Of a DNA stretch of 54,100 nt, positions 1-11,654 are shown piece by piece. The DNA comes from Coprinopsis marcescibilis. Lineage: Eukaryota; Basidiomycota; Agaricomycetes; Agaricales; Psathyrellaceae. Below the pieces are notes generated by a model that ran no database searches, had not been told where the DNA came from, and worked only from the letters and a program-made list of their open reading frames with translations. The position numbers and the translations under genes are program-made. The stretch is from contig ML210349.1 of the NCBI GenBank assembly GCA_004369085.1, positions 1 through 54,100 of the forward strand, given 5' to 3'. How positions within the stretch are numbered: the stretch's first letter is position 1; the number at the start of each line of letters is the position of its first letter.

Positions 1-40
1 AACAGCGAGCTATCCAGCTATCTCTGCTGTACCTACCAGC

Positions 41-155
41 AAACCTGCAGTGCCCCCACAAAACCTGCAGTACCTACCAGCAAACCTGCAGTGCCTCCAC
101 AAAACCTGCAGTACCTACCTCAAACCTGCAGTACCCAGCACAAAACCTGCCTCAC
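41..155. repeat. Minisatellite, about 20-bp unit
   Basis: Five head-to-tail units of 20-21 bp, each starting AAACCTGCAGT, followed by a degenerate sixth. The units alternate between GCCCCCACA-like and ACCTACCAGC-like second halves, so the real period may be a 41-bp dimer. A partial unit precedes the array at 26-40. No coding role is seen. The array lies downstream of the minus-strand GH5 gene and may extend beyond the window edge. Confidence 0.85.
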
Positions 156-452
156 CCTAGCTGACCCTCCCCTACAAAACCTAGGAGCTAAAACAAAAGT
201 AGCCATTAACCCTAAATGCCCGTCGATTGGTGATATGCAAAGTCATTCATAAGAGGGTAAGGTTGAGGTCGAATATATGCCATAGGGTGCAGGTTCATTT
301 CCCTGCCTGATTACCAACTAATTCCAACTAATTACTGTGTCACAAAATTGTCTGTTCTTTCCGATTCCCGAGGCACAACAAAAGCCAAAATGTCAAAACA
401 TATTGTACAATGGGAGTAGTTATACAAGCTTATAGAAACAAAAATTTGCCCC

Positions 453-2225
453 TTAACAGAACGTTTTCTGAAAGTCGGTTCTTGAAGCACTACAGGCCTG
501 TAGAAATCCATGCTCAAACTCCCAGTAACTCTGACCATGGTTCGACGTTGCTCTGAACGCGAGGGCATGCCTATATCCCGCCTCACTTACTTGACCTCCC
601 TGGGGATGAAGTGTCTCGAAGAAGCGATAGTTGGTTTTCCAACCCTCTTCAAAGCCGGTCGCAAAGAGTTGGTGGTCGTAGTTGCCGGGTTGTCGTCCCC
701 AGTACTCCCGGTGAGCATCTACATATCCAAGTTAGCCACTCTTCGACACCCGGCGAACACAGTAAAGATACGCACCATACGCTGCATTCCGCGCCTGGTC
801 GAGAGCAGCCTGCCTCCTCTCGCCCTCGCGTTGGCTATCCACATCACTGGGCGAACGTTTCCGAACGAGCCCAACAATCGACGGGAAGATCCCCTTCTCA
901 ACCATCTCCGTGAACGACCACCCTAAATCGCCCGGATACTCCTTCTTGTACGTCCAAAAATACCACCCGCCGCAGGTGCGTTCATAAAGCTCCAGTTGGG
1001 CGTGGACAAAGTCGCGTCGTTCGTTGGGCACCCCACGAAGAGAGCCGGGGTTAAGACCTCCAGACCATTCACCAACAATAACACCACCGCCTGATCGTCC
1101 CAGCCGCTCTGCAATGCGCTCAAAGGTCTGTGCGATCCCCGAAGGATCTTTGAGAGCCCGGACGTGGTCCTGTACCGACGCGCGGATGTCGTCAGGCGTG
1201 AAGCACCGATACAAGTGGTGGTCGAGGACGACCAGGGCGTTCGGATTCGGCGTGCGCAGTTCCTGGGTGACGTAGTCGGTGTAGACATCCGGGCGCCAGC
1301 ATTCGCCAAGGTAGATCGGGATGGAGGGCGCGATAGACTGAAGCGAGTTGATAGTTGTTGTATACCAACTTTTGAGGATGGTGTCGTTGGGAGGGTGTGG
1401 TTCGTTGAGGAGTTGGAGCCCTATGACGTTGTCGAGGGGCGGGTCGAATGAATTGATAAAGGTGGTGAGGCTGCGTGCGATGGATTCAAGGGCATAGGTC
1501 CCGCGTCGTTGGTTGTGAGGGTCGTTGAAAAAGTTGGCACGGTCAGATGTTCCCGAGTGCGCGTCGTTGTTCTGCTTCCCAGGGGCAGCATGGAGGTCTA
1601 CATCATATCGCATTAGACGGAACGGATAGCACACGGAGAAAAGGACATACCAATGAGCACGGTTATGTTCCTACGATGCGCATCCAAGATGGCGTTGGTA
1701 ATTCTCCTCCAAGCTCCTTCATATACGTGGTAAAACGGGAAGAAATCGGTCCCGTCGAGGATGGTTCGGTCAGCTCCGCATGCGTGATAATAGCCGATCT
1801 ATGAGCACAGATGTCAGCCATAGCAGCCAGACAGGACACAAAACTGCGTACTGGGATCCGAACGGAATTTATCCCAAGAGACACCAGTCGATTCCAATCG
1901 TGCACCCCAATCCAACTATCCCAATGTTTCTCCAATATCCCTTTCGCATTCCTCCCCTTCGCCACATCCAGGTCGCTCTGTGCTGGGGCTTCGGCTTCAC
2001 GATACGGCGATTCTGTTATCCATCGTTCGAGAACAAACCAGGAACCTGAACGAAATGATCAGCTAGCCGTCCGAACGATGAGGCGGGTGACATACCGAGG
2101 TTGACGCCGCGATGCTTTCTGTACTGCAAAAGGAAGGATTGGGTGGGTGCGGTGTTGACACTAGCATGGCTTGTATCTGCGTAGCTGTTCAAGTCGCTCT
2201 TGAGGCCTTTAATAAACCGTTTCAT
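453..2225 (-). CDS. Glycoside hydrolase family 5 (exo-beta-1,3-glucanase-like)
   Basis: Likely retaining glucan hydrolase of the fungal exo-1,3-glucanase type, acting on cell-wall beta-glucan. Five exons close to 519 residues: 2225-2096, 2045-1852, 1798-1651, 1597-776, 718-453, with introns of 50-57 bp. Visible family landmarks are RGVNLGSWFVLERWIT near the N-terminus, GINSVRIPIGYYH, LIDLHAAPGKQNNDAHSG, the acid/base Glu223 in LLNEPHPP and the nucleophile Glu334 in VGEWSGG. After the barrel there is a C-terminal extension ending in YWEFEHGF and FQKTFC. No clear signal peptide is seen: the N-terminus is MKRFIKGLKSD, so the protein may be cytosolic, or an upstream exon may be missing. An upstream in-frame ATG at 2309 is possible but gives an atypical leader. 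A decayed paralogue lies near 29-30 kb on the other strand. Family assignment is firm; substrate is inferred. Confidence 0.9.
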
Positions 2226-2890
2226 CGGGATTGCGGTGGAGACCACGAACGTCCGTGGTATGTCTGAAGTGGCGACGTGGAGCCTGACGCCGAATTTAGA
2301 TAATCCCACGTGTTGGTCATGGGGTTAAAAAGGCGTAAATTCGAGGTTCTTAAGCACTTAGGCGGGTTTGGGGGTCGGGGATCTTGTTAACAATGAAACA
2401 AATGGATTGAATATACCGTTGTTTGATTCATGGTGCAAACCGTGTGGCCTTGATCGGTCCCGTCTGACGCTTACTCGACACCAAGTAACTAGCTGGCGCG
2501 ATCAAGTCCGACTGGAGAGTCGCAGATTCGCCGACGAACTTGCGAAAGACTGTACGGATGCAAATACATCAGACAAGAGAGAGAAAGAGCGAGTAGAGAT
2601 GGACGTACAGCTTCCGATCGAACCTCCCATTCATCTAGAGCATTTGCCCTTGTCAATGACTTGTCACGGAAACATAAATGCTTGCTGAACGAACTCCTTC
2701 AATCTTCAGGTTGAACGCAAAAGGGTGAGACTGGCGTCGTTCGTGACTGGCAACCGCATGACAACTCAAACATCCGAAGCGATGGAGAAACAGACGTCGT
2801 ATCGAGGGCGGCTGGCTTGAAATGTGAAATAAAATTTGGTGTAATCGACAACAGGCGACAGTAGCGAGCAACATTGGTGAAACGAAGCTT

Positions 2891-3508
2891 CTACAGCGCC
2901 GAACTCGGTGAATCTGACGGAACGACACGACCAACGATGTTGTACCGTTTGCTGCGGATTGTCAGTCAGCAATACCGAGAAACCAGATGAATATCGCAAT
3001 TCACCTGAAGAAACTGTGCCAATCATCGAGAACCTTCCTCTCGTCCTCTGACAGTGTGCTGTAATCAGCCACCGCATGCTCTGGCTTCAGACTCGACATC
3101 CCAAGGCCCCGCGATCCATCCTTTCCAGCAAATATGTGATACGATTCCCCTGGTCCATACACCTCCTTTTTGCGGGTGACATCGAAGATTGTGCCTATAT
3201 CCAACGATTAACATCACCCAGCTAGATTCAATGACCCTAGACTCACCTTTGAGCGCCACATAAATAGGCTTTGAGGCGTCCGTTCCATCATACTTCGCAA
3301 GCTCTTCTGGGGTGTACGGGTCGTCCTTAGGCGGGTCCAAAACGTCGGTAGGTGGCTGCATAACGGGCTTTGGCGGTTCGTCCGTGTCTCCTTCCGGTTC
3401 TACTACTGTTTCTGGTCTGTAAAGAGCTCGATAGACGAGCAGAACGACGGGGATGAGCAAAGCGCCTCCATATGTCACGATCGTCTTCAGTTCAAGCATT
3501 TTCGGCAT
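2891..3508 (-). CDS. Dap1/MAPR-like membrane-anchored cytochrome b5-fold haem protein
   Basis: Membrane-associated progesterone receptor family. Yeast Dap1 binds haem and supports cytochrome P450 Erg11 in sterol synthesis at the ER. Three exons close: 3508-3247, 3194-3005, 2951-2891, introns of 52 and 53 bp; 170 residues from MPKMLEL or 167 from the next ATG at 3499. An N-terminal hydrophobic segment (about residues 11-27, GALLIPVVLLVYRAL) is followed by a Pro/Asp-rich linker, then the b5-like domain: YTPEELAKYDG, IYVALKGTIFDVT, VYGPGESYHIFAGKDGSRGLG and the closing WHSFFSKRYNIVGRV. Both the Tyr-rich YGPG..YH segment and the terminal KRY motif typical of Dap1 are present. Length matches the family. 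The last exon is short and would be missed without splicing. Confidence 0.9.
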
Positions 3509-4264
3509 TTGCCGGACTCGGTTGGTTTGCTTTTGGCGCGTCCTGATTGGGCGTTCTCGCGGTTGTCTTATGTACCTCCGCACTAGGACCAACAAATCTG
3601 CTGGAGGTATGTCCTCACATGTCTAATAACTATAGGTCGTTTCGGAAAACCTTGACATCCTACCGCTATTCCGAACTGAGCCGTATGAGTCTTCCCTTTC
3701 CACACTGGCAGCGATTTACCTGACTTGATTTGATTTGTACCAGATGCCGCCCGAGGAGAAGACGTCCTGCTGAACCTCGTATGGGACGCAGTGGACACTG
3801 GAACGGGGGTGCTGACTCTTTCGAATCCCGGTATGTTACTAAAAACTTTGTAACAAGTTAAAGCAGGCGTGCGGGTTGATTTCTGCGGCGAGGAGCACTG
3901 ACCTTGACACAACAACCTCGGTAATTTACGACGTAGAGCGCCTTTAAAGCCGAAATAAAAGATATATCAGCTCAAAGGTGTCCTGCTGAGCTACTATTTG
4001 GCCAGCCCTGTATTGAAAGATTCGTTCTTTACTTAAAATGTTGTAATGTGCCGTCGACCAACGAACCAAATGTCTTTGCGCATCGCTCCGTTCAAGCTTA
4101 ACTCTTGAGTTTCAACGGGAATAAGAGAATTTGATTTCAACGCATACGATCCAAATACGATACATACATCTCTTAAAGCTCAAGCCTGAAGGTTCTAAGA
4201 GAACAAGTAAATTATTCGTAAATGGAATCCACAACAAACGATTAGTACATCTCGTGCTCGATGA
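3509..4264. other. Intergenic, no gene supported
   Basis: Lies between the 5' end of the Dap1-like gene and the 3' end of the AMID-like gene, both on the minus strand. Open frames here show no recognisable domain or convincing splice chain. It should contain the Dap1 promoter and the AMID 3' UTR. Confidence 0.6.
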
Positions 4265-5580
4265 TTACAACTTTGCGAATCCCAGCGAAAAGCGCCGTCT
4301 ATACAGTTCCGTGAGTAGATCTTTCGGCTTCTTGGTTAGCCATCCAAGCCAATTTCCAAACGAAAGCCCTCCAAAGATGCCCAGCAGAGTGATCGAGTTT
4401 GCCTATTCAAGATCAGTGACAGTCAAGGACTCGGAGCATTCCAAAGGCTCACCGTTCCGTACGTGATCGTCACCCCGTCAGGTACGCCGCCGTATTGCCT
4501 CAAAGTCGCTCCTGGTCTGTTCAGAACCAGATTCAAGACGTTGGGCCCAAGTACCCTCCCATGCGCCTGTGCTTTCGTCCCCAGCTTGTACTCCCGTCTA
4601 TCTATGATATCCCCGCCAGCGAAGATCCGGGGGTGGCCGACGACCTGTAGCGTAGGCGTGACCTTGACTTGGCCGTTCGTGGTAAGGACGTCCGAACCCA
4701 GCGATGCACCAATGAATTCGGTGTTCGGTTTGCCACCCCACATCGGGACCTAGTAAGTGAAAGATGCATATCAGGCTTCAAAACACAAAGATTATCCACG
4801 TACCACCAGGTCCGCAGCTATTACCTGTCCTTTCTTCGTCGTAACAGTGCCCTCAGATGATGTTTCCACCGACTCGAGCTGGTCCTGCAATAGGACGTCG
4901 ATGCCCATTGAACGCGTCTTATCTACCACTTGGTTTCGCCACCATTCAGGGTAAAGGTCGTTGAGGAGTTGCTTCCCTCGATGAACGATGGTGACGGTCT
5001 TCTCGGGATAGTAATGCTTAATTTCGCCAGAGAATTCTAACGGGGATGAGGATACGTACGCTGACTGTTATGCAACGTACTCACCAATACCAGCTGCTCC
5101 ACCGCCAATTAACACGATTGATTTCGCCTGCTCGATCTTCTCTCTCCACGACTTGAGGTGATCTGATGCCCCTCGTAGATCCAAAGGCAAGTCTGATGGG
5201 CCCTGCCATGCGTAGCCAGTCGCGAGAACGAGGACATCGTACGACACTCTTTCCCCGCTTTCCAACACAACCTCCCCTACTGCCTCCCCTTTCTCTGGTC
5301 CTTCGACAATGGACGCGACTTTACCAATTTTGAGCTCGCCCTTGCCTTTCAGGAATGTGTCATCATATGGCATAAAGATCCTTGTGTGGAAGTCGCCCTC
5401 TGTGGTGACCAGTGGGCGGAGGACTCCGATGAGGTGCACGTAGTGAGAGCGAGGGGTGATGAAGGTAACCTTGTGTTTCGAAGTGTCAAAGTTGGGGGAG
5501 GAGAGTATGTGGCGCGCTGCCATTCCGCTAGCTGGCCCTCCACCTACAAATACAATACTCTGCACGCTTTCCTTCGACAT
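4265..5580 (-). CDS. AMID/FSP1-like FAD/NADH oxidoreductase
   Basis: Pyridine nucleotide-disulphide oxidoreductase of the AIF-like mitochondrion-associated inducer (AMID/AIFM2/FSP1) group, which passes electrons from NAD(P)H to quinones. Four exons close to 387 residues: 5580-5085, 5036-4804, 4749-4453, 4402-4265, introns 48-54 bp. Two Rossmann motifs are visible, VFVGGGPASG near residue 10 (FAD) and VLIGGGAAGIE near residue 155 (NAD(P)H), followed by VLATGY and the C-terminal FAD motif IFAGGDII. The last exon holds a hydrophobic tail, LLGIFGGLSFGNWLGWL, a probable membrane contact as in fungal homologues. The frame stays open upstream to an ATG at 5724; that longer form would add a basic, Ser-rich, mitochondrial-type leader (RRFHSGPPRIPSRF). 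I prefer MSKESVQ at 5580 because it fits the family length. Confidence 0.9.
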
Positions 5581-6910
5581 TTGTATGAAGCGAGATGGGA
5601 TGCGGGGTGGACCGGAGTGAAATCGTCTTATGACTGCAAAACTGGGGCTGCGGAGGCGTGTTATCTGTACGTGGTGAGGACTAAAGTGTGCACAAACACC
5701 GCTGCCCGCAGTAGAAACGTACATGAAATGTATTGCGTATGTTCTGGGCCTTTCGGGTTTCCAAACTGAGGGCGCTTGTGATAAAGGAAGGCAAAAGAGG
5801 CTTCGATCATATCAGATAAGTTGCTGCGGCAGAAGACGCGTCATGAGGCATCTCGGCAAGCTCGTTATCTGATAAGATCCGGCAGCCCCTGTCAACCACG
5901 ATGACAGAGATCCCGAGGATGATCCTGTGCTATCAGAATATTTGAATCGAACGACGCCTTGCACCCTTGTTCGCCGCTACGAGCTTTTCCCCGATATCTC
6001 ACACAGGGGGCCCGCCGGTACATGACCACCGTCCAGAATGATATTGACGGCACAAAAATAGGGTAGGTACGTTGTTCGCAAAGTCCTCTCGACATATATT
6101 ATACACTCCGACGCGATCTGTCCAACTTTGCCTACAGTATTAGGCCCTCAGAAATTCAGCGAGAGACCCATTTTGAACTCCTCAAATTTTTTTAAATTTT
6201 ACAACCCAAATTTTGAACTGCCGGAAATGATGTATTTTAGAACAGAAAATAATACGTAAAGTGGATTTTGAAGTATGTTTTGTCTGTCCTCTCTGATCCA
6301 CCTTTCACACACGCAAAAAGTCGCGCACACGTTGGGAACACGTTGAGAAGCTCTATCCTATCCTACCACTGCATACAGCTGCCCGGGTATTGGACCTCAA
6401 GGATCGAGATCGCGTGCTCGTTGTTGGCACCTCACGCATCGCGCCGTTTACCTTTTCGCTTGCCCTCCCACAGGGGCCTGATGGGAGAACTTTTGAACAG
6501 TTCCATGAAACAATACGACTACGCAGTGTTTCACATGATCGAATGTATGGTTTTGAGGCTCTACCTCGAGAGGCAAGCGCGTGTACGACACGGCGTGTCG
6601 GGTGTGAGGCCACGAGGCTGACGTCGGCTGGTGTTTCCGATGACTCTAAATTAACCAATTTACGAGTGATGTATGACTTGGGATATACAGTGCTGCTGGA
6701 CTGTAGGTTAAAAAGGGAACTGTAACTGGGACCGAGGCGAGGCGGCATCTATTTAAGTGGCTAGGGCCTGACCTCAACGATAACCGCAGAAGGTTTGAAC
6801 TTTGCGTCTCAGTGTCCGAAATCATCATCCTTTCCCTGCCCAACAGCTGCCTGCTTGCGTGCCCTTTCTGCCATTCTTGACCTCAGTAGAAAGCCTTCTT
6901 GACTGAAACT
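5581..6910. other. Intergenic between divergent genes, no gene supported
   Basis: Promoter space for the AMID-like gene (leftward) and the TPR-CHAT gene (rightward). An AT-rich tract lies around 6180-6260. A TATTTAAG element at 6749-6756 could serve the TPR-CHAT gene about 155 bp downstream. Overlapping open frames at 6268-6748 on both strands show no known domain and are probably chance. Confidence 0.6.
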
Positions 6911-9900
6911 ATGAACCAGAATAGGTGGGTCTTATATTTCTTCTTTTCAAATATATATAGCCTGTCTAATGGCAGGCCTCGGTTATTTCCAGCGCTCAGA
7001 GCGTACAGGGGTACGTCATTCACCCCACTCAACATGAAATTTACTCAACTCGAGTCGTCTAGCACATTGTATCTCACAGGTACGGGATTCGCCTCTCGGA
7101 AACTCTACGACAACTGACCATTATTGGCGCATCAGACGTCGCTGTTGAATGCTCTAACAGCCTTGGGGAGAAGTTGTCTCTAAACCTTTTAGAGCTCCTC
7201 ATCTTTGGCCCCGACAAAGGGATCAGTAAACGAATTCCTCTGTCTGAAGTCACTCCGACTAAATGGGAATCCGGGGGGCCGATCGAACTGTGGGTAATGA
7301 TCGTTAAAAACTGTCGGAAATTTATGGGCTTACTGGTTGCCTTGAAGCCATACTGGAATCGACAGACTCCACATCACAGTGAGATCCGGGGAGGCCTATG
7401 ATATCGCCTTCCCAAGTTTAGACTTGTCGGGCGTGCGCGCCGTGCAATCACCTTCTCGGTCGGGATGCAGTGAGTGTCGAACTTCTTCAGAGCTAGAAAC
7501 GCGAGTTACTCAAGAATACACTCGAAGATCAAGTGGAGAGCAAGAACAAAGAGCTACGAGTAAACATATCGTGGTATATCCGGGAGAAGATAGAGTCAGG
7601 AACCGATCCCGCTGCAGTAGGAGGTGAGTATTTCTCGAAAGGTGGAGTTACCGGAACGATCAGTTCAGGATCCTAACCCTCAAACAGACGAAGTAGCTGA
7701 GATTCCGGAAGAGGCCTCAGCAGTTACACAAACTGTTCACCAAACCTCCCCCTGGAGTGCGCGCCTCGGTGGAATGCTCAACGACCTCGGAGGTGCAGCC
7801 AAGCGTCATTTCAAACGCATACCTGTGCTGCAGGCGATCTCAGATGCATACAATGCCGACCGCCCTTTCCGGCTCAACGAGCACGGAAACTGGTTCCTAC
7901 GTGACTTCAAACGAACAGGGTGGCTTTTTTGCGTTACAGAATCAATCGCGAATCACCAAAAGTCTGTCGAGCTCACTCCTCCAGGTGACCCTTACCTCCC
8001 TTCCCGGCTCACCGACCTCGGAGCCTCGCTCGTGTCTCGCTTCGAGCGAACAGGCGATTTTCCTGACATTTCCGCAGCACATGCGGCATTCCAGAAGGCT
8101 GTCGAGCTAATGCCCTCAGGCAATGTTGACTTTCCTTCATGCCTGAGCAATCTCGGAATCTCGTTACGATGTCGCTATGAGCAAACGGCGGAACTGTCTG
8201 ATATTTCAGAGGCCATTGCATTGCAACGAAAAGCTGCCGAACTCGTTCCCCCAGATCACGCTCACCTCTGTACCCGCCTGAACCAACTAGGAATCTCGCT
8301 CACACATCTCTTTAAGCGAACAGGCGAGCCATCTGACATTGCAGAAGCGATTGCCGCACACCAGAAATCTGTCAAACTCACTCCCTCAGGTCATGCCGAT
8401 CTTCCTACCAACCTCAGCAACCTCGGGAACTCCCTCCTATCTAGCTTCGAGAAAACAGGAGATCTGTCTGAGCTTGCAGACGCGATCACAGCACACCAGA
8501 GAGCTGTTGATCTCACTCCGCCAGGTCACGCTGAGCTCCCTGGCTGGCTGAACAACCTCGGACTCTCCATCCTATCTCGCTCCAAGCAAACAGGCAAGCT
8601 TTCTGACATCACAGAAGCGATTGCGACACTACAAAGAGCTGTCTCCCTCTCTCCCCCAGGTGACTTTTGCCTGTTTGCCTATCTTGACAACCTCGGAATG
8701 ACCTTCCTACATCGCTTCGAAAGAACGGAGGATTTATCTGACAGCGTAGAAGCAATTGATGCATACCAAAGAGCTGTCGACCTCACTCCCCCAGGTCACG
8801 CTGACCTCCCTTCCCGACTGAACAGCCTCGGAATCGCATGGAGAACTCGCTTCGAGCAATCAGGCAATTTGTCCGACATTGCAGAAGCGATTGCATTACA
8901 ACAGAAAGCTGTCGACGTCGCTCCCCCAGATCATGCTCACCTCTCTCCCAGCCTGAACCAACTTGGAATATCTCTTTTACATCTCTTCAAGGGAACAGGC
9001 GAGCCGTCTAATATCGCAGCATCAATAGAGGTACACCGGAGAGCCGTCGACCTCGCTCCCCCAGGCCATCCCAACCTCCCTGCCTTCCTCACTAACCTCG
9101 GAAACGTGTTCATACGTCGCTTCGAGCGAACAGGCGAGCTCGATGCGCTTGCAGAAGGAGTCGTAGCACACCAGAGAGCTGTCGACCTCACTCCCCCAGA
9201 TCATGCCGACCTCCCTACCCTGCTCAGTAACCTTGGAGGCTCGTTCCTGTGTCGCTTCAAGCGACTAGGCGAGTGGTCTGACCTCACAGAAGCAGTTGCA
9301 GCACAACAGAGAGCTCTCGACCTCACCCCTCAAGGTCGTGCTGACCTGCCTTCCAAGTTGAACAACCTCGGACTCACATTGCGATGTCGCTTCGAGCGCA
9401 CTCGCGAGGCGTCTGACATTGCAGAAGCGATTACCACACTCCAGAGAGCTGTCGAGCTCACTCCCTCCGGTCATGCCGACCTCCCTACCCACCTCAGCAA
9501 CCTCGGAAGCTCCCTCTTTTCTGGCTACGAGCAAACAGACGAGCTGTCTGAGCTTGAAGAAGCAATTTCAACACACCAGAGAGCTGTCGACCTCACTCCC
9601 CTAGGTGATGCTGACCTCCCTTTCCGACTGAGCAACCTCGGATTCTCGTCCCGACGTCGCTTCCAGCGAACGGGCAACCTGTCGGAAATTGCAGAAGCGA
9701 TTGAAGCACACCAGAGCGCTATCGATATTACCCCCCCAGGTCATGCCGGCCTCTCTACCCATTACAGTAGCCTCGGAAACTCGCTTTGGCATCGGTTTTC
9801 CAAGACATCGAGCCCTGATGATCTGAATCAAGCCATTGCTCACTTCAAGCTTGCTGCGAACTGCGCCATCGGCCCACCATCAGACAAGTTCGACGCCGCC

Positions 9901-11654
9901 AGATTGTGGGCTTTACTGTTGTATATTCATTTCCCGGCCTCCCCAGATATCCTAATCGCTTTTGAGACTGCTGTCAGGCTCGTCTCTGTACTTGCTGGGA
10001 TGGAAATGACTGTGCAGCACCGACACACAATGCTCCGAAACATTTCCGCCTTCTCTCTCCAGGCTGCTGGCGCTGCATGTTCATTTCGACGACCAGACAA
10101 GGCAATAGAATGGCTGGAGCTGGGCCGCTGTCTCGTCTGGCATCAGCTCAAAGATCTACGCACGCCATTGGATGACCTGCGGGCATGCAATCCTGCCCTT
10201 GCTCAGCGCGTTTCGGAAATCTCAGGCGCCCTGGAAAATGCTAGCTCACGCACTGGGCGATCCAGAACAGGTACCCCAGCTTCGGCTTCAGAAGAGACTT
10301 CAGCAGAAGAAGAGGCTCGCTCTCATGTTCTGTTAGCGCAGGAATGGGATACCGTCCTTGACATTGTTCGATCCACTCCTGACTTCGCAGACTTCCTCCA
10401 AACACAACCGTACTCGAAGTTACTGCCTTATCTTCCGGCTTCGGGCCATATTGTTGTAATCAACATTGACGAAGACCGTTGCGACGCCCTTGTGCTGATA
10501 GCTGGACGCGACGAGCCCCTCCATATTGCTCTACCCGACTTCTCCCTCGAAAGGGCCGAGAAACTGCGCAAGAGTATGACAGCTTATCTCGGGTCCTCTG
10601 GGTTGCGAACGGAAGCAGTCATCGAACAGGATGAGGAACGAGGGATAGTACTCGATGGCTCGCGCCAGGGGAAAGTTCTTCGCAATGTACTCGCGACTCT
10701 GTGGAAGAAAGTAGTCAAGCCAATTCTTGAGGCTCTCGAGTTCTCGGTAAGGAATTCTGCTTCCACATATTGCTATATACGATCTGACATGTGTTGTCAC
10801 CTTCCTACCAGCGTTATCAGCCGGATCGAGGAAAGTCGGAAGGGGAAGATGTTGAAGAGCTTCCCCGGATCTGGTGGTGCCCCACAGGGCCATTGGCCTT
10901 CCTTCCGCTCCACGCGGCAGGGATATACGAGGATAGGGATTCTGACACCATTTTCGACTACGCCGTTTCGTCATACACTCCAACAGTCGCTTCCCTTACT
11001 GACCGTATCAAGAATACTCGCGTAATGGCCCACGAGACTTCTGGACTATTCATGGTTAGCCAGCCAAATACCCCTCATCTTCCCTCCATTCCAGCCACTA
11101 CAGACGAAGTTCAAGCTATCCAAGCTCAGCTCATGAGCTGCGGAGTACGGGAGTTGATGCTTGAAGGGAAGGCTGCTACTGTCGAACTGGGCTTGGAGGG
11201 GATGGAGAACTATACCAGTGTTCACTTCGCATGTCACGCCACTCAAGACAGGGACAAGCCCCTCCAAAGTGGGTTTCACTTTCATGACGGCCGTTTGAGC
11301 CTGTCCACTATAATCAAGAAAGATTTGAAGAACGGCGACCTCGCTTTCTTGTCTGCGTGTCAGACGAGCACTGGGGAGGAGACGCTCTCGGAGGAGGCTG
11401 TCCATCTGGCGGCTGGGATGCTGGCAGCAGGATATCGTGGTGTTGTGGCGACGATGTGGTCCATTGGAGACAAATACGGACCAGAAGTTGCGAGCAACTT
11501 TTATAAATATCTTTTGGACAGGGGCGGACCAGGCATCGACGGATCGGGGGCCTCCTATGCCCTCCATCACGCCATCGGGAAACTGAGAAGACGACTGGAC
11601 AACTCTGAGCGTTCTCTTCGAACCTGGGTTCCCTATGTTCACTTCGGGCTATGA
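6911..11654 (+). CDS. C2-like/TPR/CHAT-domain protein (putative caspase-fold protease)
   Basis: Large agaricomycete TPR-CHAT protein. CHAT domains are caspase-fold peptidases, fused elsewhere to TPR arrays in self-recognition or cell-death proteins. Seven exons close to 1445 residues: 6911-6924, 6993-7010, 7080-7289, 7366-7432, 7497-7623, 7688-10746, 10812-11654. The first 140 or so residues resemble the C2-like N-terminus of such proteins (LRQLTIIGASDVAVECSN, GGPIELLHITV). Fifteen 45-residue TPR-like repeats follow, then a helical linker. The CHAT domain ends the protein with the catalytic pair His1307 in FACHAT and Cys1348 in LSACQTSTG, so it looks active. The small 5' exons are set by frame and splice sites only and are less certain than the two large ones. 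No signal peptide. The GTG at 7624 is a splice donor, not a start. Confidence 0.88.
7876..9891 (+). repeat. Tandem array of fifteen 135-bp coding repeats (TPR-like)
   Basis: Fifteen units inside the TPR-CHAT gene. The first fourteen have exactly 45 codons each, without a single indel. The unit consensus is roughly (N/S)NLG-S-RF-RTG followed by (S)DI-EAI, HQRAVDLTPPGHADLP. The fifteenth is shorter and degenerate. Units 3-4 resemble 8-9 (both with PPDHAHL and NQLGISL.HLFK.TGEPS). Units 4-5 resemble 12-13 (TPSGHADLPT.LSNLG.SL followed by ELSEL-like helices). This points to block copying within the array. Confidence 0.9.

Noticed and set aside
732..1634. The long minus-strand open frame taken alone as a complete gene starting at an internal Met
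   Set aside because: The first 13 codons are intron sequence; splicing to upstream exons restores the GH5 N-terminus, and a downstream exon supplies the C-terminus.
3770..3850. Possible tRNA around TTTCGAATCCCGG with a TGGGACGCAGTGG A-box-like stretch
   Set aside because: The bases flanking the T-loop-like motif do not pair, and no acceptor stem can be drawn.
6268..6748. Overlapping open frames of 110-130 codons on both strands
   Set aside because: No domain, no signal peptide, no matching splice sites; the frames mirror each other, as expected for GC-rich chance sequence.
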